A DNA stretch of 64,000 bases from Proteobacteria bacterium SG_bin6. Lineage in GTDB: Bacteria > Pseudomonadota > Alphaproteobacteria > Sphingomonadales > Sphingomonadaceae. This document shows positions 43,865-51,433 of the stretch, one piece after another (position 1 is the first letter of the stretch; every line of letters begins with the position of its first letter). Under the pieces are notes generated by a model. The model made no database searches and was not told the origin of the DNA. It was given only the letters and a program-made list of their open reading frames with translations. The translations under genes and the position numbers were made by a program. Where the stretch lies: NCBI GenBank assembly GCA_002083435.1, contig LWDJ01000036.1:5001-69000 (forward strand), written 5' to 3'.

Positions 43865-45643
43865 TCACTGCACCCCGTGCATCCACTTCTTGAGCGGGAA
43901 GGAGAGCAGCAGCAACACCCCGCCCAACGCGATCGCGACCCAGGCGATGGTGGTGAAGGTGCTGGTATAAGCGTCCAGGCTCACCTTCAAATTGGTCACC
44001 TGCCCGCCCACCGTCTCGACGCTCGCGATCTGCGCCACGACCCCGGCGAAATATTGCGCGACCGAGATCGAGAGGAACCAGACGCCCATCATCATCCCCA
44101 CGATCCGGGCGATCGACAGCTTGGTGATCATGCTGAGGCCAACGGGCGAGATGCACAGCTCGGCGATCGAGTGGATCACGTACAGCCCGGCGAGCCACCA
44201 CAGCCCCACCTTGTAATCCGGGCCGGCGAAGCTCGCGCCCCACACCAGGAACAGGAAGCCGCCGCCCACGCCCATCAGCGCGATGGCGAACTTCACCGGG
44301 ATCGAAGGCTCCAGCCCGCGCTTGGCGAGCGCACCCCACAGCGCCGACATCAGCGGCGCCAGCAGCACGATCGAGATCGGATTGAAATTCTGCGTCTGCG
44401 GCGCGGACATGGTGAACCAGCCGAACACGCTGCGATCGGTATTGCGATCGGCGAACAGCGCGAGGCTCGAGCCGGCCTGCTCGAACAGCGTCCAGAACAC
44501 CACGTTGAACACGATCAGCGTCATCGCGGCGAGCATCATCTCGAATTCGCGCTTGTCGCCCGCCGTCGCGGACCAGATCAGGATGCCCGGCACCGACACG
44601 AGGAACGTGCCGAACAACAGCTTACCCATCAGCGGCAGCGACATCACATAGCCGAGGAAGCCCGAGCCTTCGACCGGCTTGGGCGCGCTCATCAAATTGG
44701 TGTAGAGGAAATAGAGTACCGGCACCGCGATCACGGCGCCCGCATAGATCAGCCAGGATCGGTCGCGCACCCCCGCCGGCGGGTTGCCGACTGCGTCGAG
44801 CCGGCCGCCGTGGAAGCTGATCATCAGGAACGAGAGCACCATCGCCACGCCCGCGAGCCCGAGCCCCAGCGGCCAACCGAAACGATCGGCGAAGAAGGCG
44901 CAGAGGAACTGGCCAAGGATCGAGCCGGTGTTGATCCCCATGTAGAAGATGGTGAACCCGGCATCACGGCGGCGGTCGCCCTGCGCGTAAAGTTCCCCCA
45001 CCATCGTCGAGATATTGGGCTTGAAGAAGCCGTTGCCGACCGAGATCAGCGACAGCGCGATCAACAGGATCGCGACGAACCACGGGCTGCGCTCGGCCTG
45101 CTCGGTGAACTTGCCCGCGGGCACGGTCCGCGCGACTTTCCCATCGGGCGCGATCAGCGACAGGCTGCCGTCGTCATTGCCCTTCATCGCGAGCTTCTGC
45201 CCGTCGACGATCAGGAAGCGCGCCTCGCGCGGATCGCTGGTGGGGGTGTCGCGGAAATTGTCGACGACGACGTCATAACGCTGGCCGTCGATCAGCTGAT
45301 AGGGCTTGGCCGGCTGGCCACCAAAGGCGAGCGTGAAATAGCCGATCGCCATCATGATCGCACCGAAGCGCACCGCCCGCTTCGATCCCAGATACTGGTC
45401 GGCGATGAGGCCGCCGACGAGCGGGGTGAGGTAGACCAGCGCGGTATAGCCGCCATAAAGCCCGGTCGAGGCACGGTCCCCCAGCACGAAATGCTTGGTG
45501 AGGTACAGGGTGAGCAGCGCGCGCATCCCGTAATAGCCGAACCGCTCCCACATTTCGGTGCCGAACAGCCAAAAAAGTTGCGAGGGATGGCCGAACCAGG
45601 TCTTGCCGGCGCGCGGTGGGGCGGCCTCGGCAGCGGTGCTCAT
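43865..45643 (-). CDS. Peptide MFS transporter (POT/PTR family) with inserted soluble domain
   Basis: A 592-residue proton-coupled di/tripeptide importer. FGTEMWERFGYYGMRALLTLYL carries the ExxER proton motif in helix 1, and NGFFKPNISTMVGELY and MGINTGSILGQFLCAFFADRFG are PTR2 signatures. Between helices 3 and 4 (about residues 112-186) there is an insert of some 75 polar residues (YQLIDGQRYDVVVDNFRDTP, then LIVDGQKLAMKGNDDGSLSL), which should face the periplasm. Typical bacterial POTs lack it and are about 500 residues. The gene is monocistronic. Confidence 0.93.
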   Translation of the reverse strand: MSTAAEAAPPRAGKTWFGHPSQLFWLFGTEMWERFGYYGMRALLTLYLTKHFVLGDRASTGLYGGYTALVYLTPLVGGLIADQYLGSKRAVRFGAIMMAIGYFTLAFGGQPAKPYQLIDGQRYDVVVDNFRDTPTSDPREARFLIVDGQKLAMKGNDDGSLSLIAPDGKVARTVPAGKFTEQAERSPWFVAILLIALSLISVGNGFFKPNISTMVGELYAQGDRRRDAGFTIFYMGINTGSILGQFLCAFFADRFGWPLGLGLAGVAMVLSFLMISFHGGRLDAVGNPPAGVRDRSWLIYAGAVIAVPVLYFLYTNLMSAPKPVEGSGFLGYVMSLPLMGKLLFGTFLVSVPGILIWSATAGDKREFEMMLAAMTLIVFNVVFWTLFEQAGSSLALFADRNTDRSVFGWFTMSAPQTQNFNPISIVLLAPLMSALWGALAKRGLEPSIPVKFAIALMGVGGGFLFLVWGASFAGPDYKVGLWWLAGLYVIHSIAELCISPVGLSMITKLSIARIVGMMMGVWFLSISVAQYFAGVVAQIASVETVGGQVTNLKVSLDAYTSTFTTIAWVAIALGGVLLLLSFPLKKWMHGVQ

Positions 45644-45748
45644 ATGAAAAAACGCTCCTAAACTGATTGTCGCTTTTGGTTGGGGCGCGACACTAGCGGC
45701 AAAAGTGGGGCTGTAAATGGCGCGGGGGCAGCGCTAAGCGAGCGGGCG

Positions 45749-46327
45749 ATGTTGAACGATACCACCACGCCGCTCGCGCTGCTGCGCACCCGCCGTTCGG
45801 GAAGGCCGCGCGACATGATTGCGCCGGGACCGAGCGATCGACAGCTCACGGCGATGCTCGAGATTGCCGCGCGCACGCCCGACCATGGCAAACTGGCCCC
45901 TTGGCGCTTCGCGGTCGTGCCCGGCACGGCGCGGGCGGGGCTGAGCGCGGTCATCACCGCCGCCTATCGCGCCGAGCGGCCCCAGGCCGCCGCCACCGAA
46001 ATCGCCGCGCTGGAGGCTTTCGCGACCCAGGCCCCCGCGCTGGTGGTGGTGCTTTCCCAACCCAAGCCCGAAAGTCATATCCCCTTGTGGGAGCAGGAAT
46101 TATCGGCGGGGGCGGCGTGCATGAACCTGCTCCACGCGGCGCATGCGATGGGCTTTGTCGCCGGCTGGGTGACGGGCTGGCCGACCTATTCCGACGCGGT
46201 GCGCGACGCCTTCGCCCCGGCGCCGGCGCGGATCGCCGGCTTCGTGTTCATCGGCTCAACCGGCGCCCCGCTAGAGGAACGCCCGCGCCCCGCCATCGAG
46301 GCGGTCGTCTCAACCTGGGGCACGTAG
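45749..46327 (+). CDS. Nitroreductase family protein
   Basis: A 192-residue flavoprotein: LALLRTRRSGRPRDMIAPGP, LEIAARTPDHGKLAPWRFAVV, GAACMNLLHAAHAMGFVAGWVTGWPTY and GFVFIGSTGAPLEERPRP. This is the YdjA-like short nitroreductase subgroup, which binds FMN and reduces nitro or quinone compounds with NAD(P)H. ATG 45749 follows GAGCGGGCG, a weak ribosome-binding site. It is divergent from the peptide transporter. Confidence 0.9.
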   Translation: MLNDTTTPLALLRTRRSGRPRDMIAPGPSDRQLTAMLEIAARTPDHGKLAPWRFAVVPGTARAGLSAVITAAYRAERPQAAATEIAALEAFATQAPALVVVLSQPKPESHIPLWEQELSAGAACMNLLHAAHAMGFVAGWVTGWPTYSDAVRDAFAPAPARIAGFVFIGSTGAPLEERPRPAIEAVVSTWGT

Positions 46328-46375
46328 CACGCAGTCGGGGCTGGACTCCCGCTGCGAGCAGTGTATTAAAGCAGC

Positions 46376-46738
46376 ATGACGGCGCTCACCAACGAAGACA
46401 GCCCTGTTTATGTGAAGCTGCGGCAGCATATCGCCGCCGCGGTGCTTCGCGGCGATTACCGCGCGGGGGATCAGCTCCCCTCGGTGCGTGCGCTCGCCGC
46501 CGAATATGGCGCCAATCCGCTCACCGTCGCCAAGGCCTACCAGCGTTTTCAAGACGATGGCTATGTCGAGGTGCGGCGCGGCGTTGGCATGTTCGTGCTG
46601 CCCGGTGCGGCCGAGAAGCTACGCGCCGTTGAACGCGCGCATTTTGTCGAGCAGGTTTGGCCGCAGGTGCGCGCGCAGATTGATCTGCTCGGGTTGAGCG
46701 CGGCTGCGTTGCTGGACGGCGAATCGGCGCTCGCCTGA
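46376..46738 (+). CDS. Short GntR family regulator (YtrA type)
   Basis: A 120-residue protein. The GntR winged helix spans about 8-76 (PVYVKLRQHIAAAVLRGDYRAGDQLPSVRALAAEYGANPLTVAKAYQRFQDDGYVEVRRGVGMFV). Only a ~45-residue helical tail follows, so there is no large effector domain, as in the YtrA subgroup. YtrA-type regulators usually control an adjacent ABC transporter operon; none is here. The target is unknown. Confidence 0.88.
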   Translation: MTALTNEDSPVYVKLRQHIAAAVLRGDYRAGDQLPSVRALAAEYGANPLTVAKAYQRFQDDGYVEVRRGVGMFVLPGAAEKLRAVERAHFVEQVWPQVRAQIDLLGLSAAALLDGESALA

Positions 46739-46821
46739 TTGGCAGCATAGACCTTCTGCATTTCATCGGGAACAAAAGGCGCTTCGTCGCGGTTGCACTC
46801 CGACGATGGGAGTAGCTGACG

Positions 46822-47019
46822 ATGCTGCATTCGCCGATCATCCTAGGACGCACCGGCTATCGCCCGAGTTTCCGGGCCGAGGAAATTAATCGCTGCCCCG
46901 GTTGCGGCGGCAATCATTGGTATGTCGGCCGGATAACCGCAGAATGCGCCTTTTGCGGCTCCGCGCTGCCGATCGCGGTGACTGGCGCGCGCGAAGGGCT
47001 TACGGCGCGGGCGGCGTGA
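46822..47019 (+). CDS. Small zinc-ribbon protein
   Basis: A 65-residue protein with CPGCGGNHWYVGRITAECAFCG (residues 25-46), a CxxC..CxxC zinc ribbon. The N terminus LHSPIILGRTGYRPSFRAEEIN is also conserved in sphingomonad hypothetical proteins as far as I recall. It follows the GntR gene by 83 bp and may be co-transcribed. Function unknown. Confidence 0.75.
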   Translation: MLHSPIILGRTGYRPSFRAEEINRCPGCGGNHWYVGRITAECAFCGSALPIAVTGAREGLTARAA

Positions 47020-47061
47020 AGGCGGCCCTACCGTGCCGGTCTCAGCCCGCCACTGCCTCGA

Positions 47062-48783
47062 TCAAGCCGCAAACGCCTCTGGCGCCAGAGCATAAAGCTG
47101 CGCGGCGCTCGCCATCGCCGCCGCTTCCAGCCCCAGCGCCTCGGGGACGATCTGCGTGACGTAGAAATCGCACACGGCGCGCTTCATCGCCAGATATTCG
47201 GGGTCACCCTCGACGCCAGCCGCGATACGCCCCTGCTTCTCCATCAGCCAACCGCACACCGCCGTCGCGAGCATGGTGAGGAACGGATAGCTCGCCGCGA
47301 GCCTATCCTCGATATCGGCGGTAAGAAGCCTGTGGGCGACCCGGTCGCAAACTTCGATCAGCCGGCCCAGCCCCGCGTCCGCTACCTCCTGCCGCAGTTC
47401 GGCGATCATGCCCAGGACAACGCCCCCATTGTCCATGCTTAGCTTGCGCCCCACCAAATCGGCCGCCTGAATGCCGTTAGTGCCTTCGTAAATCGGGGTG
47501 ATACGCGCATCGCGGAAATGCTGGGCGACGCCGGTCTCCTCGATATAGCCCATGCCACCATGCACCTGGATCGCGAGGCTGGACACCTCACAGCCGATGT
47601 CGGTGCCATGCGCCTTGGCGAGCGGAGTCAGGAGGTCGAGCCGTGCCTGCGCGCCCGCCTCGCCCAACGCCGCACGATCGACTTGCGCCGCCGCCAGATA
47701 CACCAGCGCGCGCGCGGCCTGAGTCTGCGCCTTCATGCGCATCAGCATCCGCCGGACATCGGGATGCTCGATGATCGCGACGGGTGCCGCGCCTCGCCCG
47801 GCGCGCGCGCTTTGCACCCGCTCCCGCGCGTAGGCGACGGCGGCCTGGGTCGCGCGCTCGGCGATCTGCACACCCTGCAGGCCGACATTAAGGCGGGCAT
47901 TGTTCATCATCGTGAACATGCAGCGCATCCCGCCGAACTCGGGGCCGATCAGCGTGCCGATGCAATCGCCATTATCGCCAAAGGAGAGCACGCAAGTGGG
48001 CGAGGCGTGCAGCCCCAGCTTATGCTCGATCGAGACGACGCGGACATCGTTGAACGCCCCCGGCCGCCCGTCCGCATCGAGGCGGTATTTGGGGACGAGG
48101 AACAGCGACAGCCCCTTGGTCCCTGCCGGCGCATCGGGGGTGCGGGCGAGCACGAGGTGGACGATATTTTCCGCCATGTCGTGATCGCCGAAGCTGATAT
48201 AGATTTTCTGCCCCGTAATCGCATAGCTGCCATCGCCTCGCGGCTCGGCCTTGGCGCGCACCGCCCCCACGTCCGAACCTGCCTGCGGCTCGGTGAGGTT
48301 CATCGTGCCGGTCCAGGCGCCAGTCGCGAGATGCGGCAGGTAGAGCGCCTGCTGCTCCGGGCTGCCGTGGTGTGCCAGCGCCTCGATCGCGCCGACGGTG
48401 AGCGTGGGGGCGAGCGCGAAGCCGACATTGGCGGCGCCCAGCGTTTCGAGCACCGCCGTCTGCAACAGGAAGGGAAGGCCCTGGCCGCCGAACGCCTCCG
48501 GCACGCCGATCGTCCCCCAGCCGCCCGCGACATAGGCTTGGTACGCATCCCGATACCCCTCGGGCATCACCACGCCCTCGGGCGTCCAGCGCGCGCCCAC
48601 CGTATCGCCGACACGCGACAGCGGCGCCCATTCGCCCGCCGCGAACTCCCCTGCCCCTTCGAGCACCGCTTCAACCACATCGGGGGTCGCGGCGGCGAAG
48701 CGCTCGCTCGCGGCAAGCGCGCCTACTCCGGCGATATGCTCCAGCACGAAGCGCTGATCGGCAACGGCGGCGGTGAAGGGCAT
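47062..48783 (-). CDS. Acyl-CoA dehydrogenase (FadE5-like, with C-terminal extension)
   Basis: A 573-residue flavoenzyme of fatty acyl-CoA beta-oxidation. FAD and substrate blocks are MNLTEPQAGSDVGAVRAKA (about 157-175), IQVHGGMGYIEETGVAQHFRDARI and the catalytic-base region YEGTNGIQAADL. The ~120 residues after the core form the acyl-CoA dehydrogenase C-terminal domain (Acyl-CoA_dh_C-like), as in long-chain enzymes. I chose ATG 48783, six bases after AGAGAGG, over an ATG six bases earlier. It is a single gene. Confidence 0.92.
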   Translation of the reverse strand: MPFTAAVADQRFVLEHIAGVGALAASERFAAATPDVVEAVLEGAGEFAAGEWAPLSRVGDTVGARWTPEGVVMPEGYRDAYQAYVAGGWGTIGVPEAFGGQGLPFLLQTAVLETLGAANVGFALAPTLTVGAIEALAHHGSPEQQALYLPHLATGAWTGTMNLTEPQAGSDVGAVRAKAEPRGDGSYAITGQKIYISFGDHDMAENIVHLVLARTPDAPAGTKGLSLFLVPKYRLDADGRPGAFNDVRVVSIEHKLGLHASPTCVLSFGDNGDCIGTLIGPEFGGMRCMFTMMNNARLNVGLQGVQIAERATQAAVAYARERVQSARAGRGAAPVAIIEHPDVRRMLMRMKAQTQAARALVYLAAAQVDRAALGEAGAQARLDLLTPLAKAHGTDIGCEVSSLAIQVHGGMGYIEETGVAQHFRDARITPIYEGTNGIQAADLVGRKLSMDNGGVVLGMIAELRQEVADAGLGRLIEVCDRVAHRLLTADIEDRLAASYPFLTMLATAVCGWLMEKQGRIAAGVEGDPEYLAMKRAVCDFYVTQIVPEALGLEAAAMASAAQLYALAPEAFAA

Positions 48784-48830
48784 GGGCATCCTCTCTTGTG
48801 CAGGTCTTGAGCGGGCTATAGCGCCGACGC

Positions 48831-49769
48831 GTGGCGCATCCAATCCAAACCCAATGTCTCGCTTTTGGTCCGGCAGCGATCCAAACCGCCGCGGCGCTGA
48901 TCGCCGAGGGCCAGCCGGTCGCGGTGCCGACCGAGACGGTTTACGGGTTGGCCGCCGACGCGACACAGGGCGAGGCGGTCGCGCGGATTTATGCGGCGAA
49001 GGGGCGACCGAGCTTCAATCCGTTGATCGTCCACGTGCTCGAACTGGGCGCGGCCGAGGCGCTCGGGGTGTTCGACGCTGGCGCGCGCGCGCTCGCCGCT
49101 GCCTTCTGGCCAGGGCCGCTCACGCTGGTCGCACCCCGTCGCGCCGGGGCGCCGATCGCGAACCTCGCCACCGCCGGGCTGGCGACGATCGCGCTGCGGG
49201 TGCCCGCGCACCGGGCGATGCGCGCGTTGCTCAAGGCGACAGCCCGACCGCTCGCCGCACCTTCAGCCAATGCGAGCGGACGGATCAGCCCGACCCGCGC
49301 GGCGCATGTGCTGGCCTCGCTCGGCGGGCGCATCCCACTGGTGCTCGATGACGGGCCGACCCCGGCGGGGCTCGAGTCGACGATCGTGCTGCCGGGTGAC
49401 GCGCCGCGCCTGCTCCGCCCCGGGCCGATCGACCAGACGGCGATCGAAGCGGTACTCGGCAGGCCGCTCGGCAGCGCGCCCGGCGGTGTCATCGCGCCGG
49501 GCCAGCTCGCGAGCCACTATGCGCCGGGCAAGCCGCTGCGGCTGAACGTGGTGTCCGCTGAGAGCGACGAGTGGCTGATCGGCTTCGGCGATGTGGCCGG
49601 CGACGACAGCCTGTCCCGCGGCGGCGACCTGACCGAAGCGGCGGCGCGACTGTTCGATTGCCTCCACCGCGCCGATGCAAGCGCGCGGGCGCGGATCGCG
49701 GTCGCGCCGGTGCCGGTCGAAGGGCTGGGGGCGGCGATCAACGATCGGCTGGCGCGCGCGGCGGCTTGA
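48831..49769 (+). CDS. tsaC: L-threonylcarbamoyladenylate synthase
   Basis: Makes threonylcarbamoyl-AMP for the t6A modification of ANN-decoding tRNAs. The 312-residue protein is the longer Sua5 form: a YrdC domain (VPTETVYGLAADATQGEAVARIYAAKGRPSFNPLIVH and PSANASGRISPT) with a C-terminal Sua5 domain (GQLASHYAPGKPLRL, then LIGFGDVAG). It begins at GTG 48831. It is divergent from the acyl-CoA dehydrogenase gene. Confidence 0.93.
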   Translation: MAHPIQTQCLAFGPAAIQTAAALIAEGQPVAVPTETVYGLAADATQGEAVARIYAAKGRPSFNPLIVHVLELGAAEALGVFDAGARALAAAFWPGPLTLVAPRRAGAPIANLATAGLATIALRVPAHRAMRALLKATARPLAAPSANASGRISPTRAAHVLASLGGRIPLVLDDGPTPAGLESTIVLPGDAPRLLRPGPIDQTAIEAVLGRPLGSAPGGVIAPGQLASHYAPGKPLRLNVVSAESDEWLIGFGDVAGDDSLSRGGDLTEAAARLFDCLHRADASARARIAVAPVPVEGLGAAINDRLARAAA

Positions 49770-49820
49770 TCGGGTTCAAGCCGCGACGAGCCGCCACATG
49801 AACCCGAACTTGAGTGAGCC

Positions 49821-50369
49821 TCACCCCACCGTCTGCGCCGCCCGCGAACGCGCGGCGAACGACTTGCGCAGCTTGTTGAGCTTGGGCGGGATCACCGCGA
49901 TACAATAGGGGTTACGCTGACCGTCGCTCTGCCAATATTCCTGGTGATAATCCTCGGCGACATACCAGTCCGACAGCGGCTCGATCGTCGTCACGATCGG
50001 GGCGGGCCAATTGGCCGCCGCGCGCGTGATCGCCGCCTTGGCCTCGGCGCGTTGCGCGTCGGAATGCGGGAAGATGGCCGAGCGATACTGGGTGCCGACA
50101 TCGTTCCCCTGGCGGTTGAGCTGGGTCGGGTCGTGCGTCGCGAAGAAAATGTCGAGCAGATCGCCATAGCTCACCTGCTCGGGATGGAACGTCACGCGGA
50201 TCGCTTCGGCATGGCCGGTGTCGCCACCACACACCTGGCGATAGGTCGGATGCGGCACGTGCCCGCCGATATAGCCGCTTTCCACCTTCTCGACGCCGAT
50301 CACGTCGTTGAACACGGCCTCGGTGCACCAGAAGCAACCTCCGGCGAGCGTCGCGGTTTCGGTTCCCAT
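49821..50369 (-). CDS. msrA: Peptide-methionine (S)-S-oxide reductase
   Basis: Repairs oxidised methionine. The 182-residue enzyme has the catalytic GCFWC at 11-15, GYIGGHVPHPTYRQVCGGDTGHAEA at about 32-56, and the PHSDAQRAEA region. The C-terminal ~20 residues lack an obvious resolving cysteine beyond YCIAVI. No msrB domain is fused. The gene is convergent with tsaC; a weak inverted repeat (cgggttca/tgaacccg, 49771-49806) lies between them. Confidence 0.94.
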   Translation of the reverse strand: MGTETATLAGGCFWCTEAVFNDVIGVEKVESGYIGGHVPHPTYRQVCGGDTGHAEAIRVTFHPEQVSYGDLLDIFFATHDPTQLNRQGNDVGTQYRSAIFPHSDAQRAEAKAAITRAAANWPAPIVTTIEPLSDWYVAEDYHQEYWQSDGQRNPYCIAVIPPKLNKLRKSFAARSRAAQTVG

Positions 50370-50434
50370 AAAAGCTCCTTCAATTCCTCGCCCGCTAAGA
50401 TAGGGAGCGAGGGGCCAAAATCGAAAGGGATACG

Positions 50435-51424
50435 ATGGACGGGGCGGTGCTGGTTACGGGGGGCGCTGGCTATATCGGCAGCCATGCGGTGCTCGCGCTG
50501 TGCGACGCAGGGTACCGGGTGGTGGTGATCGATAATCTCGTCACTGGTTTTGCCTGGGCGGTCGATCCCCGCGCGACCTTCATGCCGATGGCGGTGGAAG
50601 ACCCGGCGGTAGTCGATCTGTTGCGCCAGCATAGCGTCGCCGCGATCATGCACTTCGCTGGATCGGTGGTGGTGCCCGAATCGGTGAGCGATCCGCTCAA
50701 ATATTATCGTAACAACACCGCCGCGAGCCGCAGCCTGATCGAAAGCGCGGTCACGGCGGGGGTGAAGCATTTCATCTTCAGCTCGACCGCGGCGACCTAT
50801 GGCATTCCGGAAGTGGTGCCGGTGGCCGAGGACAGCCCCAAGGCACCGATCAACCCTTATGGTCTTTCGAAGCTGATGACCGAACTGATGCTGCGCGACG
50901 TGGCGGCGGCGCATCCGATGAACTATTGCGCGCTGCGCTATTTCAATGTGGCGGGCGCCGATCCTCGGGGTCGCTCGGGCCAATCGACCGCGGGAGCCAC
51001 GCACCTGATCAAGGTCGCGGTGGAAGCGGCAACCGGCAAACGCGACGGCGTGAGCGTGTTCGGCACCGATTTCGCGACGCCCGACGGTACCGGCGTTCGC
51101 GACTATATCCATGTCAGCGACCTAGCCGACGCGCACGTCCATGCCTTGCGCGCACTCGCTGAAGCGCCGAGCGAGAATCTAACGCTCAACTGTGGTTATG
51201 GGCGCGGCTATTCGGTGCTCGAAGTGCTCGACGCGGTCGATCGGGTGACCAATGTGACGGTCGAGCGGCGCCTGGAAGGCCGCCGCGCCGGCGACCCCGA
51301 CGGGCTGGTCGCCGACAACCGCGCGATCCTCGCGCGGCTGCCGTGGCGCCCAAAGCTCGACAATCTCGACACGATCGTCGCCCATGCGCTGGCTTGGGAG
51401 CGGACGCTGGCCGAACGCGGCTGA
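50435..51424 (+). CDS. galE: UDP-glucose 4-epimerase
   Basis: Interconverts UDP-glucose and UDP-galactose for envelope polysaccharides. The 329-residue SDR enzyme has the NAD loop TGGAGYIGSHAVLAL (about 7-21), the serine region FSSTAATYG and YxxxK in NPYGLSKL; SVFGTDFATPDGTGVRDYIHVSDLADAHV is diagnostic of GalE. It stands alone and converges with the receptor gene with only 9 bp between stops. Confidence 0.94.
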   Translation: MDGAVLVTGGAGYIGSHAVLALCDAGYRVVVIDNLVTGFAWAVDPRATFMPMAVEDPAVVDLLRQHSVAAIMHFAGSVVVPESVSDPLKYYRNNTAASRSLIESAVTAGVKHFIFSSTAATYGIPEVVPVAEDSPKAPINPYGLSKLMTELMLRDVAAAHPMNYCALRYFNVAGADPRGRSGQSTAGATHLIKVAVEAATGKRDGVSVFGTDFATPDGTGVRDYIHVSDLADAHVHALRALAEAPSENLTLNCGYGRGYSVLEVLDAVDRVTNVTVERRLEGRRAGDPDGLVADNRAILARLPWRPKLDNLDTIVAHALAWERTLAERG

Positions 51425-51433
51425 CGCCCTCTC

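Noticed and set aside
43877..45661. 594-codon frame on the plus strand opposite the peptide transporter
   Set aside because: The translation is low-complexity His/Arg/Glu/Asp-rich, typical of antisense frames in GC-rich DNA; the minus strand encodes a clear POT protein with all motifs.
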